Below are positions 51,033 through 60,165 of a stretch of 64,000 bases of DNA, in pieces (the first letter of the stretch is position 1; every line of letters starts with the position of its first letter). The stretch is from Pseudogymnoascus destructans (lineage: Eukaryota; Ascomycota; Leotiomycetes; Thelebolales; Thelebolaceae), in contig NW_020167520.1 in the NCBI RefSeq assembly GCF_001641265.1, positions 868,001 through 932,000 on the forward strand, in the 5' to 3' direction. The translations under genes and the position numbers were made by a program. Below the pieces are notes generated by a model. The model worked only from the letters and a program-made list of their open reading frames with translations, was not told the origin of the DNA and ran no database searches.

Positions 51033-52893
51033 ACGTACATGTATAGCGAAAGCGCCAAACAAGCGAAAGCGCCAAAATTATCTACCCTCACGACAAACAT
51101 TGCGATAAATCTACCACAACATTAGAAATCAATTGAAACTACTCAGAGTCCTCTTCCTCAGAGGTGTCTATTACAATCTGACACGTGCGCGCATTGTGCC
51201 CAGTCTCACCACACTTGCCACAGCGACGGGCACGGGTTTCTTCCCTTGGCTTCCGACCACGGCTTGCCCTTATTTCCTGCTCTACCTGCTGCACAACATC
51301 CCTCTCATCCTGTAGCTCTTGCGCCCCTTGTTGACTAAGTGATCCTCCTTGCTGTAGTCGTGTTTTCCTAGCTCTCCGGCGCTTGCTTAGTACTTCATTT
51401 GCCTGTCGTAGGTTTTGGTTCTCTCCCTTTAGCAGTGCTAATTGATGCATTATTTGCGATGCACCCTTTGTAAACTGGTCAACAGCTGCATAGATTGAGG
51501 TTGGAGAGCTATTTTGATGGCGTGAAATCCGAGTTTTAATAAATGTAGACTGTGACATAGCTTCAATTGGGTTGTTTGGTGTCTGAGAAACCCAAGGTTG
51601 AGCAGTACCTGGGCGGGAGCTTGGAGGCGTTGGTGTCCTTAACTTAAGATCAAGTGTAGATATCACTCTCTCAGGGTCAAATGGAAGAAGCCCTGCCCCT
51701 CGGAACCCGCCTCAAATGTTACTTTCCGTCATTGTAGTGTTAAATGCAGCGTGGAAGGCAGGAAAGAAGTCATCCTTTGTAATATGAGAAATATGAGCCT
51801 GCATCATATCTTCAATTTGCCGACCATAGGCCTGCTTTAACGGGCCGAAACAGCCAACATCAAGTGGCTGGAGTAGATGAGAAGAGTGAGCAGGCATACA
51901 AAGCGTAATAATGTTGTGTTCCTTGCAGTACTCCTCAAACTCATCTGAGTGGTGGCTCTCATGACCATCAAGGACTAACAAGCGATAACCACCAACACTC
52001 CGGGCCTTTGTATGCTTCTCAAAGTGCTGAATCCAATCCATGCCTCTCTCGTTTGTAGTCCAGCCATTTTCAGTAACAGAAATCACCCAATCGCTTGAAA
52101 ATCCACTATTCTCATACCAAGATGTAAGGTGGTTTTTGCCTGCAACAATGATAAATGGTGGTACTGCCCAACCTTGAGAACTAACGCCTTGGATTACTGT
52201 AACCCATTCCCGATTACCAGGCTGTACCTTCTTTGCTTTTGCCCGCCCGTCTGAGCTTGTTACAACCATAGCAGTTGAGATAACGCCCATCATAAACCCA
52301 GTCTCATCAAAGTTGTAGATATCTGCTTCATCGATACCATATTTCGCAATTGTGTTACGCACAAGCTCAAACCAGCCATTAATAACTTCTGGATCTTCGC
52401 ACTTAGCCCTCTGGTAGTCGTATTTGCGCTGAAAGCGTGTCTGGAGCTCTACACGCCGCTTAACAAAGTTTGAAGCCCAACGCGACCCAACGCGTGACGC
52501 GTCGCGTGTTGCAAGTAGTCGACTTGCCATATCTTCAACAACAGACAGCCGAGGAGGAAACCCTTTGGCAGCTAGGTCGAGTATATACTGAACAAGGACG
52601 GACTCCTCTAGGTTAGTTAATTTCCGTGAGTTGGCTTGGATATCGCGTCGTGAAGGTACACCTTCTAGACGACGACCCTAGCTTGCGGTGGTCCACAGAA
52701 TAGATCCTAGCAGCAACTCGAAGGCGTAACTTTGGGTCGCTTTGCATAGCCTGGATAGCTAGCACTAATTGGCTTTCATCGTTTTTATGGGGCATGTTTT
52801 GTTGTTGAGGAATTTAACATTTAGTTGGGGGGTTTGGTCACCGCATCATTTTGGCGCTTTCGCTTGTTTGGCGCTTTTGCTATACATGTACGT
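51033..52893 (-). mobile_element. pogo/Fot1-like DNA transposon, copy C (1861 bp)
   Basis: Same ends as copies A and B, with one base changed in the right inverted repeat (GCGCTTTTGC for GCGCTTTCGC) and one extra C near 52677. TA duplication present. Inserted in the MULE's terminal repeat. Confidence 0.95.
51139..52795 (-). pseudogene. pogo transposase, copy C, frameshifted, same in-frame TGA
   Basis: The ATG at 52795 starts the same protein as copies A and B, but one extra C near 52677 shifts the frame after about 39 residues. The original frame reopens and runs to the shared TGA at 51712-51714 and on to 51139 with the zinc knuckle. Apart from the insertion the translated sequence equals copies A and B. 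Confidence 0.9.
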
Positions 52894-52995
52894 TACCCAG
52901 TAAAACAATAAATAAATTCTATATACCCAGTTCCATCCCACGTGACCCGCCCAAGCCCAATCTAGAAACTCCCCCCGTTCTCATATGAGAACGGG

Positions 52996-53407
52996 TCAAT
53001 TATGAGGCCTGCGGCAAGTCCTGGCATTATGCCCAGGCTCGCCGCAGGTGCCGCAGCGTGTGCGGACCAAGTCCGGCACAGCGGCAATGACTGCCCCAAG
53101 CGGCAGAAGTCCTCCGTGATCCCGGCGAGCCCGGCGTCTTCGAGGACGCCGGGCATCCTCCCTCCGAACCCTCTCTTTTCGCGGTCGGCTGCGGGGGATT
53201 CCATTGCTCATCATCGGGGCTGGCTCGGACATGCCAGGCACAGCCCTCCTCGGGACAAACGGCGGTTGCCCCATCTTTGTCCCTCCTCTGGAGCCGCCAG
53301 GAGAACTTCTCCTTGACGGCCCAGTCGTCCAGGGCGCGGGACCAAGCGTCCAAGTAGAGGAACTCGCTACCGTCGACAGGGGCAGCAAGTTCGGCTAGCG
53401 AGGCCAT
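52996..53407 (-). pseudogene. MULE transposase remnant: N-terminal zinc-binding part and C-terminal CCHC knuckle only
   Basis: From the ATG at 53407 the first frame gives AWSRALDDWAVKEKFSWRLQ then CPEEGCAWHVRAS, the FAR1/MULE N-terminal module. In an overlapping frame the end reads RCGTCGEPGHNARTC, the C-terminal knuckle of such transposases. The catalytic DDE region between them is absent, so this is an internal deletion product. The two parts are out of frame. Confidence 0.75.
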
Positions 53408-53780
53408 CGTAGGAGGCAGGGGCGGGGCGGGGGAGTTTGTGCCTTGCGCGAGAGCTTTCGAGGGGGGTTTCGAGGGGGTCGGAGGAGGGAGGGAGCCTGG
53501 GAGGTGTCAGCGGGGTTCGGTGGAGGGGAGGAAGGGAAGGGGGAGGAGGTTTGGGGGTCTCAATTGACCCCCGACTTCCCATGCAATTGAGCTGGTATAT
53601 TGCCAGCTCAATTGCTTCAAAAAGGCCATATGAGAGCACCTACTCTCAAATGGGAGTACGCCTCTCATTGGCTCGTTAACCTTCCAAAGGAGGGTTAGCG
53701 GCCGACTGGGTAGATGGAGTTTTCTTACCAGTTTACTGGGTATATCGAGTTTTTGCCTTTAAATTTTTTTTTTTTTTAAA

Positions 53781-54184
53781 CTCAAAAGTATGATTGTAAG
53801 AAAAAATCGGCAGTGAGCTTGTGTAGGCGACTTGCTTGTGAACTACGTTAAGCGAATTATAACATCTAAGCTCAACACCTCGTAGCAACGATTTTTTTAT
53901 TACTTGTTAGAAGCCCGATACCTAGAGTGGCTGTACTTAAGAGTCGAAGAATATGGGTTATCGCTAGAGGGGCATAGATAGCTTTAACTACAGCGGACAG
54001 TGGTGTATAATAGGTAGTCGAATTAACCCGTTGCCTGCCCACGGACCCAACACGTTTCGCTCTATGATCTTTATCTCATGATACACTGCACCAACCAGCT
54101 CCTCTGTTTCCTCCCTAACCATCACATAATGTGTGGACCATCAGACTAGGGTCTAATTCTTGTTCACTCCCGGCTCATTCCCAA
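53781..54184. other. Intergenic, nothing recognised
   Basis: End of the transposon block. No gene or repeat recognised here. Confidence 0.5.
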
Positions 54185-54765
54185 TCACTTCCTTCCCTCA
54201 ACCATCATTACATGATACCCAAATCCCGTCTTCGCCTCCCCCCACTTCGGGTTCCCCACTGTGCTGGCCTCAAGCTCAAAAGCCACAGCCTCAAAGATAG
54301 GGTCAAGGTCGCCTCGTCGTTTCCAGCCTAGTGCACCGCCTGAGGATGTTAGTATAAATACTTCCACCTGTCCACGATGCTTCTCCTAGTGTCACATCAC
54401 ACCGCTACTGCCACCGCTCATCTGCGCCGGACGTGCAGTTCTGCATGTGCCAGGAGACAGAACACGACGTATAGCGAGAGAAAGGGGAAAATAACGACAG
54501 AGAGAAAAAGGTACACACCCGCTCTCGCCTTGTCCCCGCTCATTTCCCTCGCTACCTCATCGAACTTGCCTCCATCGCGTAGTTTGGCGACGACCTCCTC
54601 CTTGCGCGCGTGCTTCTCGCACAGGATATGGCGGACGTTGATCTGCTGCGCGCCCTTGACCTTCGCTCCTCCCTTGTCGTCGTCGGCCTTGCTCGCATCC
54701 TTCCCCTTGCCCTTTCCCTTCCCTGCACCACCCGCAGCAGTCTTGTCTTTCCCCTTTGGCGCCAT
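54185..54765 (-). CDS. Parvulin-type peptidyl-prolyl isomerase, PIN4/Par14 class, 133 aa, two exons
   Basis: Small parvulins of this class catalyse cis-trans isomerisation of prolyl bonds and are linked to ribosome biogenesis and chromatin. Exon 1 is 54765-54519, the intron 54518-54340 (179 nt, GT-AG) and exon 2 54339-54185. The Lys/Gly-rich N-terminal tail (KGKGKGKDASK) is characteristic of Par14. The catalytic fold begins at NVRHILCEKHARKEEV and shows GKFDEVAREMSGDKA, GGALGWKRRGDLDP and the ending KTGFGYHVMMVEGRK. The length equals the family's usual about 131 aa. First intact host gene to the right of the transposon block. Confidence 0.93.
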
Positions 54766-55230
54766 GCTGTGTCTTGTCGCTTTGATCACCTCGCAGCCAG
54801 CTTCCTCGCCGTGATCACCTTCCCTTTCTCTCTTTCTCTCCCTCACCACCTTCCCTTTCTCTCCCTGACCACCTTCCCCTTCTCTCTCAGCTCCCGTTCT
54901 CGGTTTCTCGTCACAATTCACACTTCCTATCTCTGACCGCACTTCCTTCACGCTTGTGCCTTCTATTCTCGTACAGAGTATGTAAGTATTACCTGATAAA
55001 CTTGCTTAACCCGCTATAAGTCACTTGCTCCTTCCCTCATTCACACGTCGACAGCGGGGTACTAGCCAATCCAATCAACCCCACTTACGTACAGTTTCTC
55101 GATATGAATCACGTGAGTGCGCCTATTCATGCTGGTTAGGGTCGTTTATTCCGCATGTTTGTCCGGATCACGGAAGAACGGAAAAACATGGGAAAGGCCG
55201 GCAATCGTCGGGTGTGACGTCGTATGTTGT

Positions 55231-55280
55231 GTGAGATTGGGTGAGATTGGGTGAGATTGGGTGAGATTGGGTGAGATTGG
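55231..55280 (+). repeat. Five tandem 10-bp units upstream of cysteine dioxygenase
   Basis: GTGAGATTGG repeated five times exactly, followed by two decayed units. Confidence 0.95.
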
Positions 55281-55611
55281 GTCAGATTGATCAGATTGTG
55301 TGGATGGGGACTGCCTGCTGGGATAACAAACTAGGGATGAGGCTACAACGGGCTAGACGAGGACGGGGCGAGAGCGACCAGGAGTGCTTCGATGCTTCAG
55401 CTTGCTTGGTCTTCCTTTATACCTATAAAGGGATATATCTTCGAGCCTTGGTATTGTACTACTGACGGCTATTAACGACCCTCTCAACGACTGCATGATA
55501 TCCGCGGCCGGCATTTACTCAACAGCTCCACAGACCGAGGTGGCAAACAGCAACTGAACAGGTCAACAATATACCTCGATACTCCAAATACGCTCCCCAC
55601 GACCACACACA

Positions 55612-56490
55612 ATGGCTCCCGGCCTCACCCTCCATGATAGCCCTCCTCTCTCCAGCACAACCTCCAAGCTCGCCTCTCCACCCACCACCTGCCTCTCCAC
55701 GACCCCTTCTCCGGCTTCCTCCCCGAACACTACCTCCTCTGCCACCTCTACCGCAGGCACGACCAAGCCGGCTCCACGCCCTTCTAATGCATTCGAGGAC
55801 CTCGTTGACTCACTGACGGCCATCCTGGGCCCGACGTCCGGCTTGACGAGCGAGGGCGTTGATGTCGATGCCCTGACGAGGCTGATGAGGGAGTATGAGA
55901 GTAAGGAGGAGGACTGGGGACGGTACGCGCTAGGAGATCCGTCGAGGGGGTATACGAGGAACTTGGTGGATGTAGGGAATGGGAAGAGCAACCTGGTATG
56001 TGTTTCCGTATTTTTCGTTCGTTCCGTTGGTTTGGTGAGGTTGGGAAACAACTACAGCTTGTTCGGAGATAATGAAGACTCGCTAACGCTCAAACAACAG
56101 CTCATCCTCGTCTGGTCCCCTAACAAGGGCAGCCTCATCCACGACCACGCTGATGCCCACTGCCTCATGCGTATCCTCTCCGGTACCCTACGCGAAACCC
56201 GCTACGCTACCCCTCCTTCACCCGCCGCCGCGCCCCCCACCGTCCTCAAAGAGACCACATACTCCGCAGGCCAAGTCACCTACATGTCCGATTCCCTCGG
56301 CGTGCACAAGATCTCAAACCCAGACCCGGAACGGATGGCCGTGAGTCTACATCTCTATACCCCGCCGAACGCCGCTAAGGAGGGGTGCCATGTTTGGGAC
56401 GAACGCCATGGCGGCAGGAGCCACGTCAAGCAGAACAATTATTTCTCGGTGATGGGGGTGAAGGGAGGCAGGGTGGAGGACCTGATGTGA
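55612..56490 (+). CDS. Cysteine dioxygenase, 257 aa, two exons
   Basis: Oxidises cysteine to cysteine sulfinate with an iron centre, controlling cysteine levels and supplying sulfite/taurine-type sulfur. Exon 1 is 55612-55995, the intron 55996-56100 (105 nt, GTATGT...CAACAG) and exon 2 56101-56490. The cupin iron ligands are in HDHADAHC (His 142, His 144) and LGVHKISN (His 197). Cys 149 and Tyr 214 are the partners expected for the Cys-Tyr cross-link. A Ser/Thr/Pro-rich N-terminal extension of about 55 residues precedes the conserved part. The intron is a multiple of three and has no stop, so unspliced RNA would encode a 35-residue insertion. The promoter holds a 10-bp tandem repeat. Confidence 0.95.
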   Translation: MAPGLTLHDSPPLSSTTSKLASPPTTCLSTTPSPASSPNTTSSATSTAGTTKPAPRPSNAFEDLVDSLTAILGPTSGLTSEGVDVDALTRLMREYESKEEDWGRYALGDPSRGYTRNLVDVGNGKSNLVCVSVFFVRSVGLVRLGNNYSLFGDNEDSLTLKQQLILVWSPNKGSLIHDHADAHCLMRILSGTLRETRYATPPSPAAAPPTVLKETTYSAGQVTYMSDSLGVHKISNPDPERMAVSLHLYTPPNAAKEGCHVWDERHGGRSHVKQNNYFSVMGVKGGRVEDLM

Positions 56491-56903
56491 GGGGGTTTGT
56501 TAATGGCTATGAGTTCTGAGGGTTTCATGAGAGTTTATGACCGCTTTAAGGGTTCGGTGAGGGTAGATGGGGTGGGGAGGGGGATAAGTTGTATAATAGA
56601 CAGCTGTTAATGACATCATCCTCACGCGACAGCTCTCTTTTGCTGCTTCAACCACAATCGTCAGTTTCTAGCTTGTAGGATTAACACATCAACTTCATGT
56701 AACGAAGTGTAGTGTGCAATTTCAGAGTGCTCATTCATTTCTGTAATTGACAGGTTGGACGTTGACTGTCGAGCTCTCAACTCTCTCTTATGACGTTCCG
56801 GATTTGACACAAGGTCTCACATCTGCATTGAGCTATACTCCAACAAGCACAACTACCAGCACCACCGACACCGATATAATACACACTCAAGACCTACCTC
56901 AAA

Positions 56904-59589
56904 ATGTGGCCCTTATCCAAGAACCACCCCTCCAAAACAAACGGCTCCTCCAAAAATTCCATCGCCCAGCCGTCCTCGAAACCAACTGCCTCCTCTCAGA
57001 ATCCAATGCCACCATATCACCCATCCGCAAGACCAGGCTCCACCTCCGGGATCCCAATCCCACAAACAATCACCACTGCGACACAACTCCTCGCCCCGGG
57101 CAGGGCACCCCCCTCATCAGCGCACCCCCCACTATCCCAGCGCCACCAACAATACCCCCCCAAACCACCACCACTCCAACAACAGCAACAAGACGAGCAA
57201 CTCCTCCTCCTCCAACAACAACAACAGCAGCAGCAACAGCAACAACAACAGCAACAGCAACAACAACAGCAACAGCAACGCTCCCGGCCCCCCACCCCCC
57301 TCAAGAAACAAAGCAGCGGCGTCGCCTCCACCCTCTCCAAGCGCCCCTCCGGCGCAAAAACCCCCACCACACCGGGAAGGGGACACTCCTATACCAACAG
57401 CGGCGGCAGCGGAACCAGCATCGCCAACTTTGGGCGCTGGGGCCGCCGCAGCCTGCCTTCCCCGCCTGACTCGCTCGCTGGGAACGGCGAAGCGGGTGCT
57501 GCGACACAGCTGGGGGAGCGGAGGAGCTGGGGCGCAACAGGGCCCGGGGAGCGGAGGAGTTGGGGAGCGGCGGGGACGGGGGGACTGGGGGCGGCTGGGG
57601 CGGCGGGGCCGCCGAGCGAGCAGAGGAGGAGTTGGGGGGCGGGGAATGGGGAGAGGGGGATCGGGAGGGTGGCGGCGAAGATTAAAGCTGCGGTGCTTGG
57701 GAGGGAGGGGGGGGGGGGGAAAGGAGGAAGGGGGGGAGTGCGGAGGGGAGTTTAGGGGGGAGTTTGGGAGGGAGTTTAGGGGGGAGTAAGGAGGAGAGCG
57801 CGTCGGGGAGTAGGATCGCGAGTCAGGTGGGGAGTAAGGTCGGGAGTCAGGTCGAGAGTTTGAGTGGGAGGGGTGGTGGGGAGGGGGAGGGGAAGAGGAA
57901 GAGTGGTGTTAGTAGTGCGGCTGTGTCGCCGACGGGTTCACCTGGCGATAGTGATGGTGGGGTACCAGAGCCAAAGAGCGGGTGGAGCGACAAGGTGAAG
58001 GGGAGAAGGAAGAGGAGTTCAAGGTGGCGGGCAAAGAAGGTGGATGAGGATGTGATGCCACCGGGGATGTTGCCGGGGACGGGGGGGCTGGCGAATAGGC
58101 CGTGGGGACGGCGGGCGATCTGGGGGCGGCGGGCGAGCGCGAGCGAGAAGGGGGAGGAGGGGGAGGAGAAGAAGAAGAAGGTTGGGGGGTTCGTTACGAT
58201 GCTGGATGCTAGTCCGGCGCCGATTAGGTTGCCTGGTTATGAGAAGGTGTCGAGGAAGTCGGGGGAATTGGAGGGGGCGAAAGAAGACGTGAAGGGGAAA
58301 GAGGCGGAAGAGGAGGAACTGGAGGAGGGTGAGGAGGAAGACGAGTGGGATGAGGATAGTTTGGTACGGCTGTCCGACTGGTGGAGACAGATGCTTGGGA
58401 AAGGGAAGGATCCAACCTGGCAGGAACTAGATATGATGTCCGCCTTCCTGACCGATCTGTACGATGAGGAAACACCCTCTCTGGAGATGATCCTGACAAC
58501 GCGGTTGCACAAGCTGCTCGAGGCGCTGATTAAGGCGGCCGGCGAGCAAGGACTGCGCTACGAGGGGAAGAGGTACCGCAAGATCGCGCGCAAGGCGACC
58601 GAGATAAGGGACAAGTGGATGAATGATATGGGCAGCCATCTATACGATATGCGGAAGGAGCGGCGGAAGATGCTGGAAGGTGAGAAGGGGAGGCTTGCGA
58701 GAGTGCATATGCGCCCGGTGGGCGAGCATAGCTCGCGGTGGGTGGTGGAAGGGCACGGCGTGGAGGAGGGCATCGAGTTCGAGCCTGGAATGTGAGTCTC
58801 AACCCAACCCCCCAACGATGAGACAGCAGTAGCTAATGGCATAGGTGGTGGCTGAACGACGCGTGCGCCGAACGCGATGGTATGCTAACGGACACTCGCG
58901 GCAACGTATCCGTGTCGCCGCAATCGGTCTCTGTGGTGACGCTGGCGTTTGGCGAGGAGATGCCGACGCAAAAGCCGACAATCACGCGGTTTACGCACTG
59001 CGGTCGCATCGAGACGATGATGCTGCCGCTGATGCGGGCGCTGGATAAGCGCGTGCAGGTGCTGCGGCGGTATACTCTCAAGTCGCGGCTGGCTCCCGAG
59101 GCTGGGCTGCGGTATGACGGGTTCTATGATATTGTGTTGTATAGTTTCCAGCGGTTGTCGTGGGATGAGAGCGTCTTCAGGGTGGTGGTTGAGTTTGAGA
59201 GGTGTCTGGGGCAGAGACCGATGGATACGGTGCTGGCTGTGCCGATACCGAGTATGCTGGATGATTGGGATATTTACCAGGAGATCAAGGATGATAGCAT
59301 GAGACGCAGCGTGGGGGAGGTGTGGTATCGCCAGAGCTTGAGTAAGGAGAGGGAGGAGGAGAGGGATCGCTTGAGCTGGCATCAGGTGCGTGCCGATGAG
59401 GATAGGAGAAGGGCGGAGGAGGATAAGAGGAGGGAGAAGGAGGAGGAGCGGCGGGCGGAGGAGGATGAGAGGAGGGCGGTGGAGGATGAGAAGAGGGAGG
59501 CGCAAATGAAGAAGGCTGGGAGGGAGCTGCAGTATTTGGAGGAACAGGAGAGGATAGAGGCCGAGGGTGGTGGGGAGGAGAGTGTGTAG
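56904..59589 (+). CDS. Large polyglutamine protein with C-terminal SRA/YDG-like domain; frame break in a G-rich stretch
   Basis: SRA/YDG domains bind hemimethylated or methylated DNA or nearby histone marks in other proteins. Three open pieces line up: 56904-57755, 57764-58791, and after a 53-nt intron (58792-58844) 58845-59589. Part 1 starts MWPLSKNHPSK, has a run of about 22 Gln (near 57210-57280) and three ERRSWGA repeats. Part 2 is basic/acidic low complexity followed by a folded region (DWWRQMLGKGKDPTWQELDM, with the TRLHKLLEAL helix). Part 3 contains WWLNDACAERDG, RVQVLRRYTLKSRLAPEAG and LRYDGFYDIV, the YDG signature, then a Glu/Arg-rich coiled coil to the stop. Parts 1 and 2 are in different frames across G runs at 57700-57790. 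I think this is a sequencing error, an unseen intron or damage, in that order. Confidence 0.7.
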
Positions 59590-60165
59590 CGATAAGCTTC
59601 ATGGGTAGAATGAAGGTAGTTCCGGGGGGTAGCAAAGAACCCTATAAATGTAATATATACTGTACAGTCAGGAATCTAATCGTTAGGTACAAGACCTAAA
59701 TAGGAAATACTTTCGAACGAGCTTCCTCGTCGTCTTGGTCAACGACGTACACAAACCGAGCGGCGTCAGAGATGAGAGTGGACCTTGATCAAGGCAAGAG
59801 TTTGATTATCAATACTAAATTTGCAGGGGCCCAGCCATCAACGTTCTGATCAACAAGATCCTGAGTTTTGGCAGCAAAGTATTCCAGCAACAAGATTAGC
59901 CCGACAACAAGAGAGCTCCGCGACAGGAATGTTCTGATAACAGGCCGCCGATCTTCCGTAGTGTCTACCCCACATCTCGGCTGCCGCAGAGAAAAATCAT
60001 AAATCGGCGCTAGTACCAAACGGTGGTCCAACCACCGTCAAGTTGAGTCTATGCGGGCTCATCAGGGAAGCTCAATCACTCACGAACGCACCTTCCCGCA
60101 CAGTCACTGGCATTTTTAACTACTTAGCTGGGACACTGATACGTGGGGTAATTAGCCGACGCAAG
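59590..60165. other. Intergenic and presumed promoter of the pseudouridine synthase gene
   Basis: No gene supported. Moderately AT-rich. Confidence 0.5.

Larger units (their letters stand above)
51003..53780 (-). mobile_element. Mutator-like (MULE) deletion derivative, split by pogo copy C
   Basis: The left terminal repeat (GTTTAAAAAAAGGGCAAAAA, CTCCATA at 51004-51032) is interrupted by pogo copy C and resumes at 52896 with CCCAGTAAAAC. The right end (53730-53780) is its inverted complement: GTTTACTGGGTATATCGAG, TTTTTGCC, then an A/T run and AAAC. Limits are approximate and I could not fix a 9-bp duplication. Inside is a shortened transposase frame. Confidence 0.75.

Noticed and set aside
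55231..55280. CRISPR-like array
   Set aside because: Units of 10 bp with no spacers; the genome is eukaryotic.
57017..57386. Poly-Cys/poly-Leu frames on the minus strand
   Set aside because: Antisense readings of the CAG/CAA run.
56747..57469. Thr/Pro-rich frame of 240 codons overlapping the polyglutamine protein
   Set aside because: It is the out-of-frame reading of CAA/CAG repeats; the Gln frame has better start context and continues towards the SRA domain.
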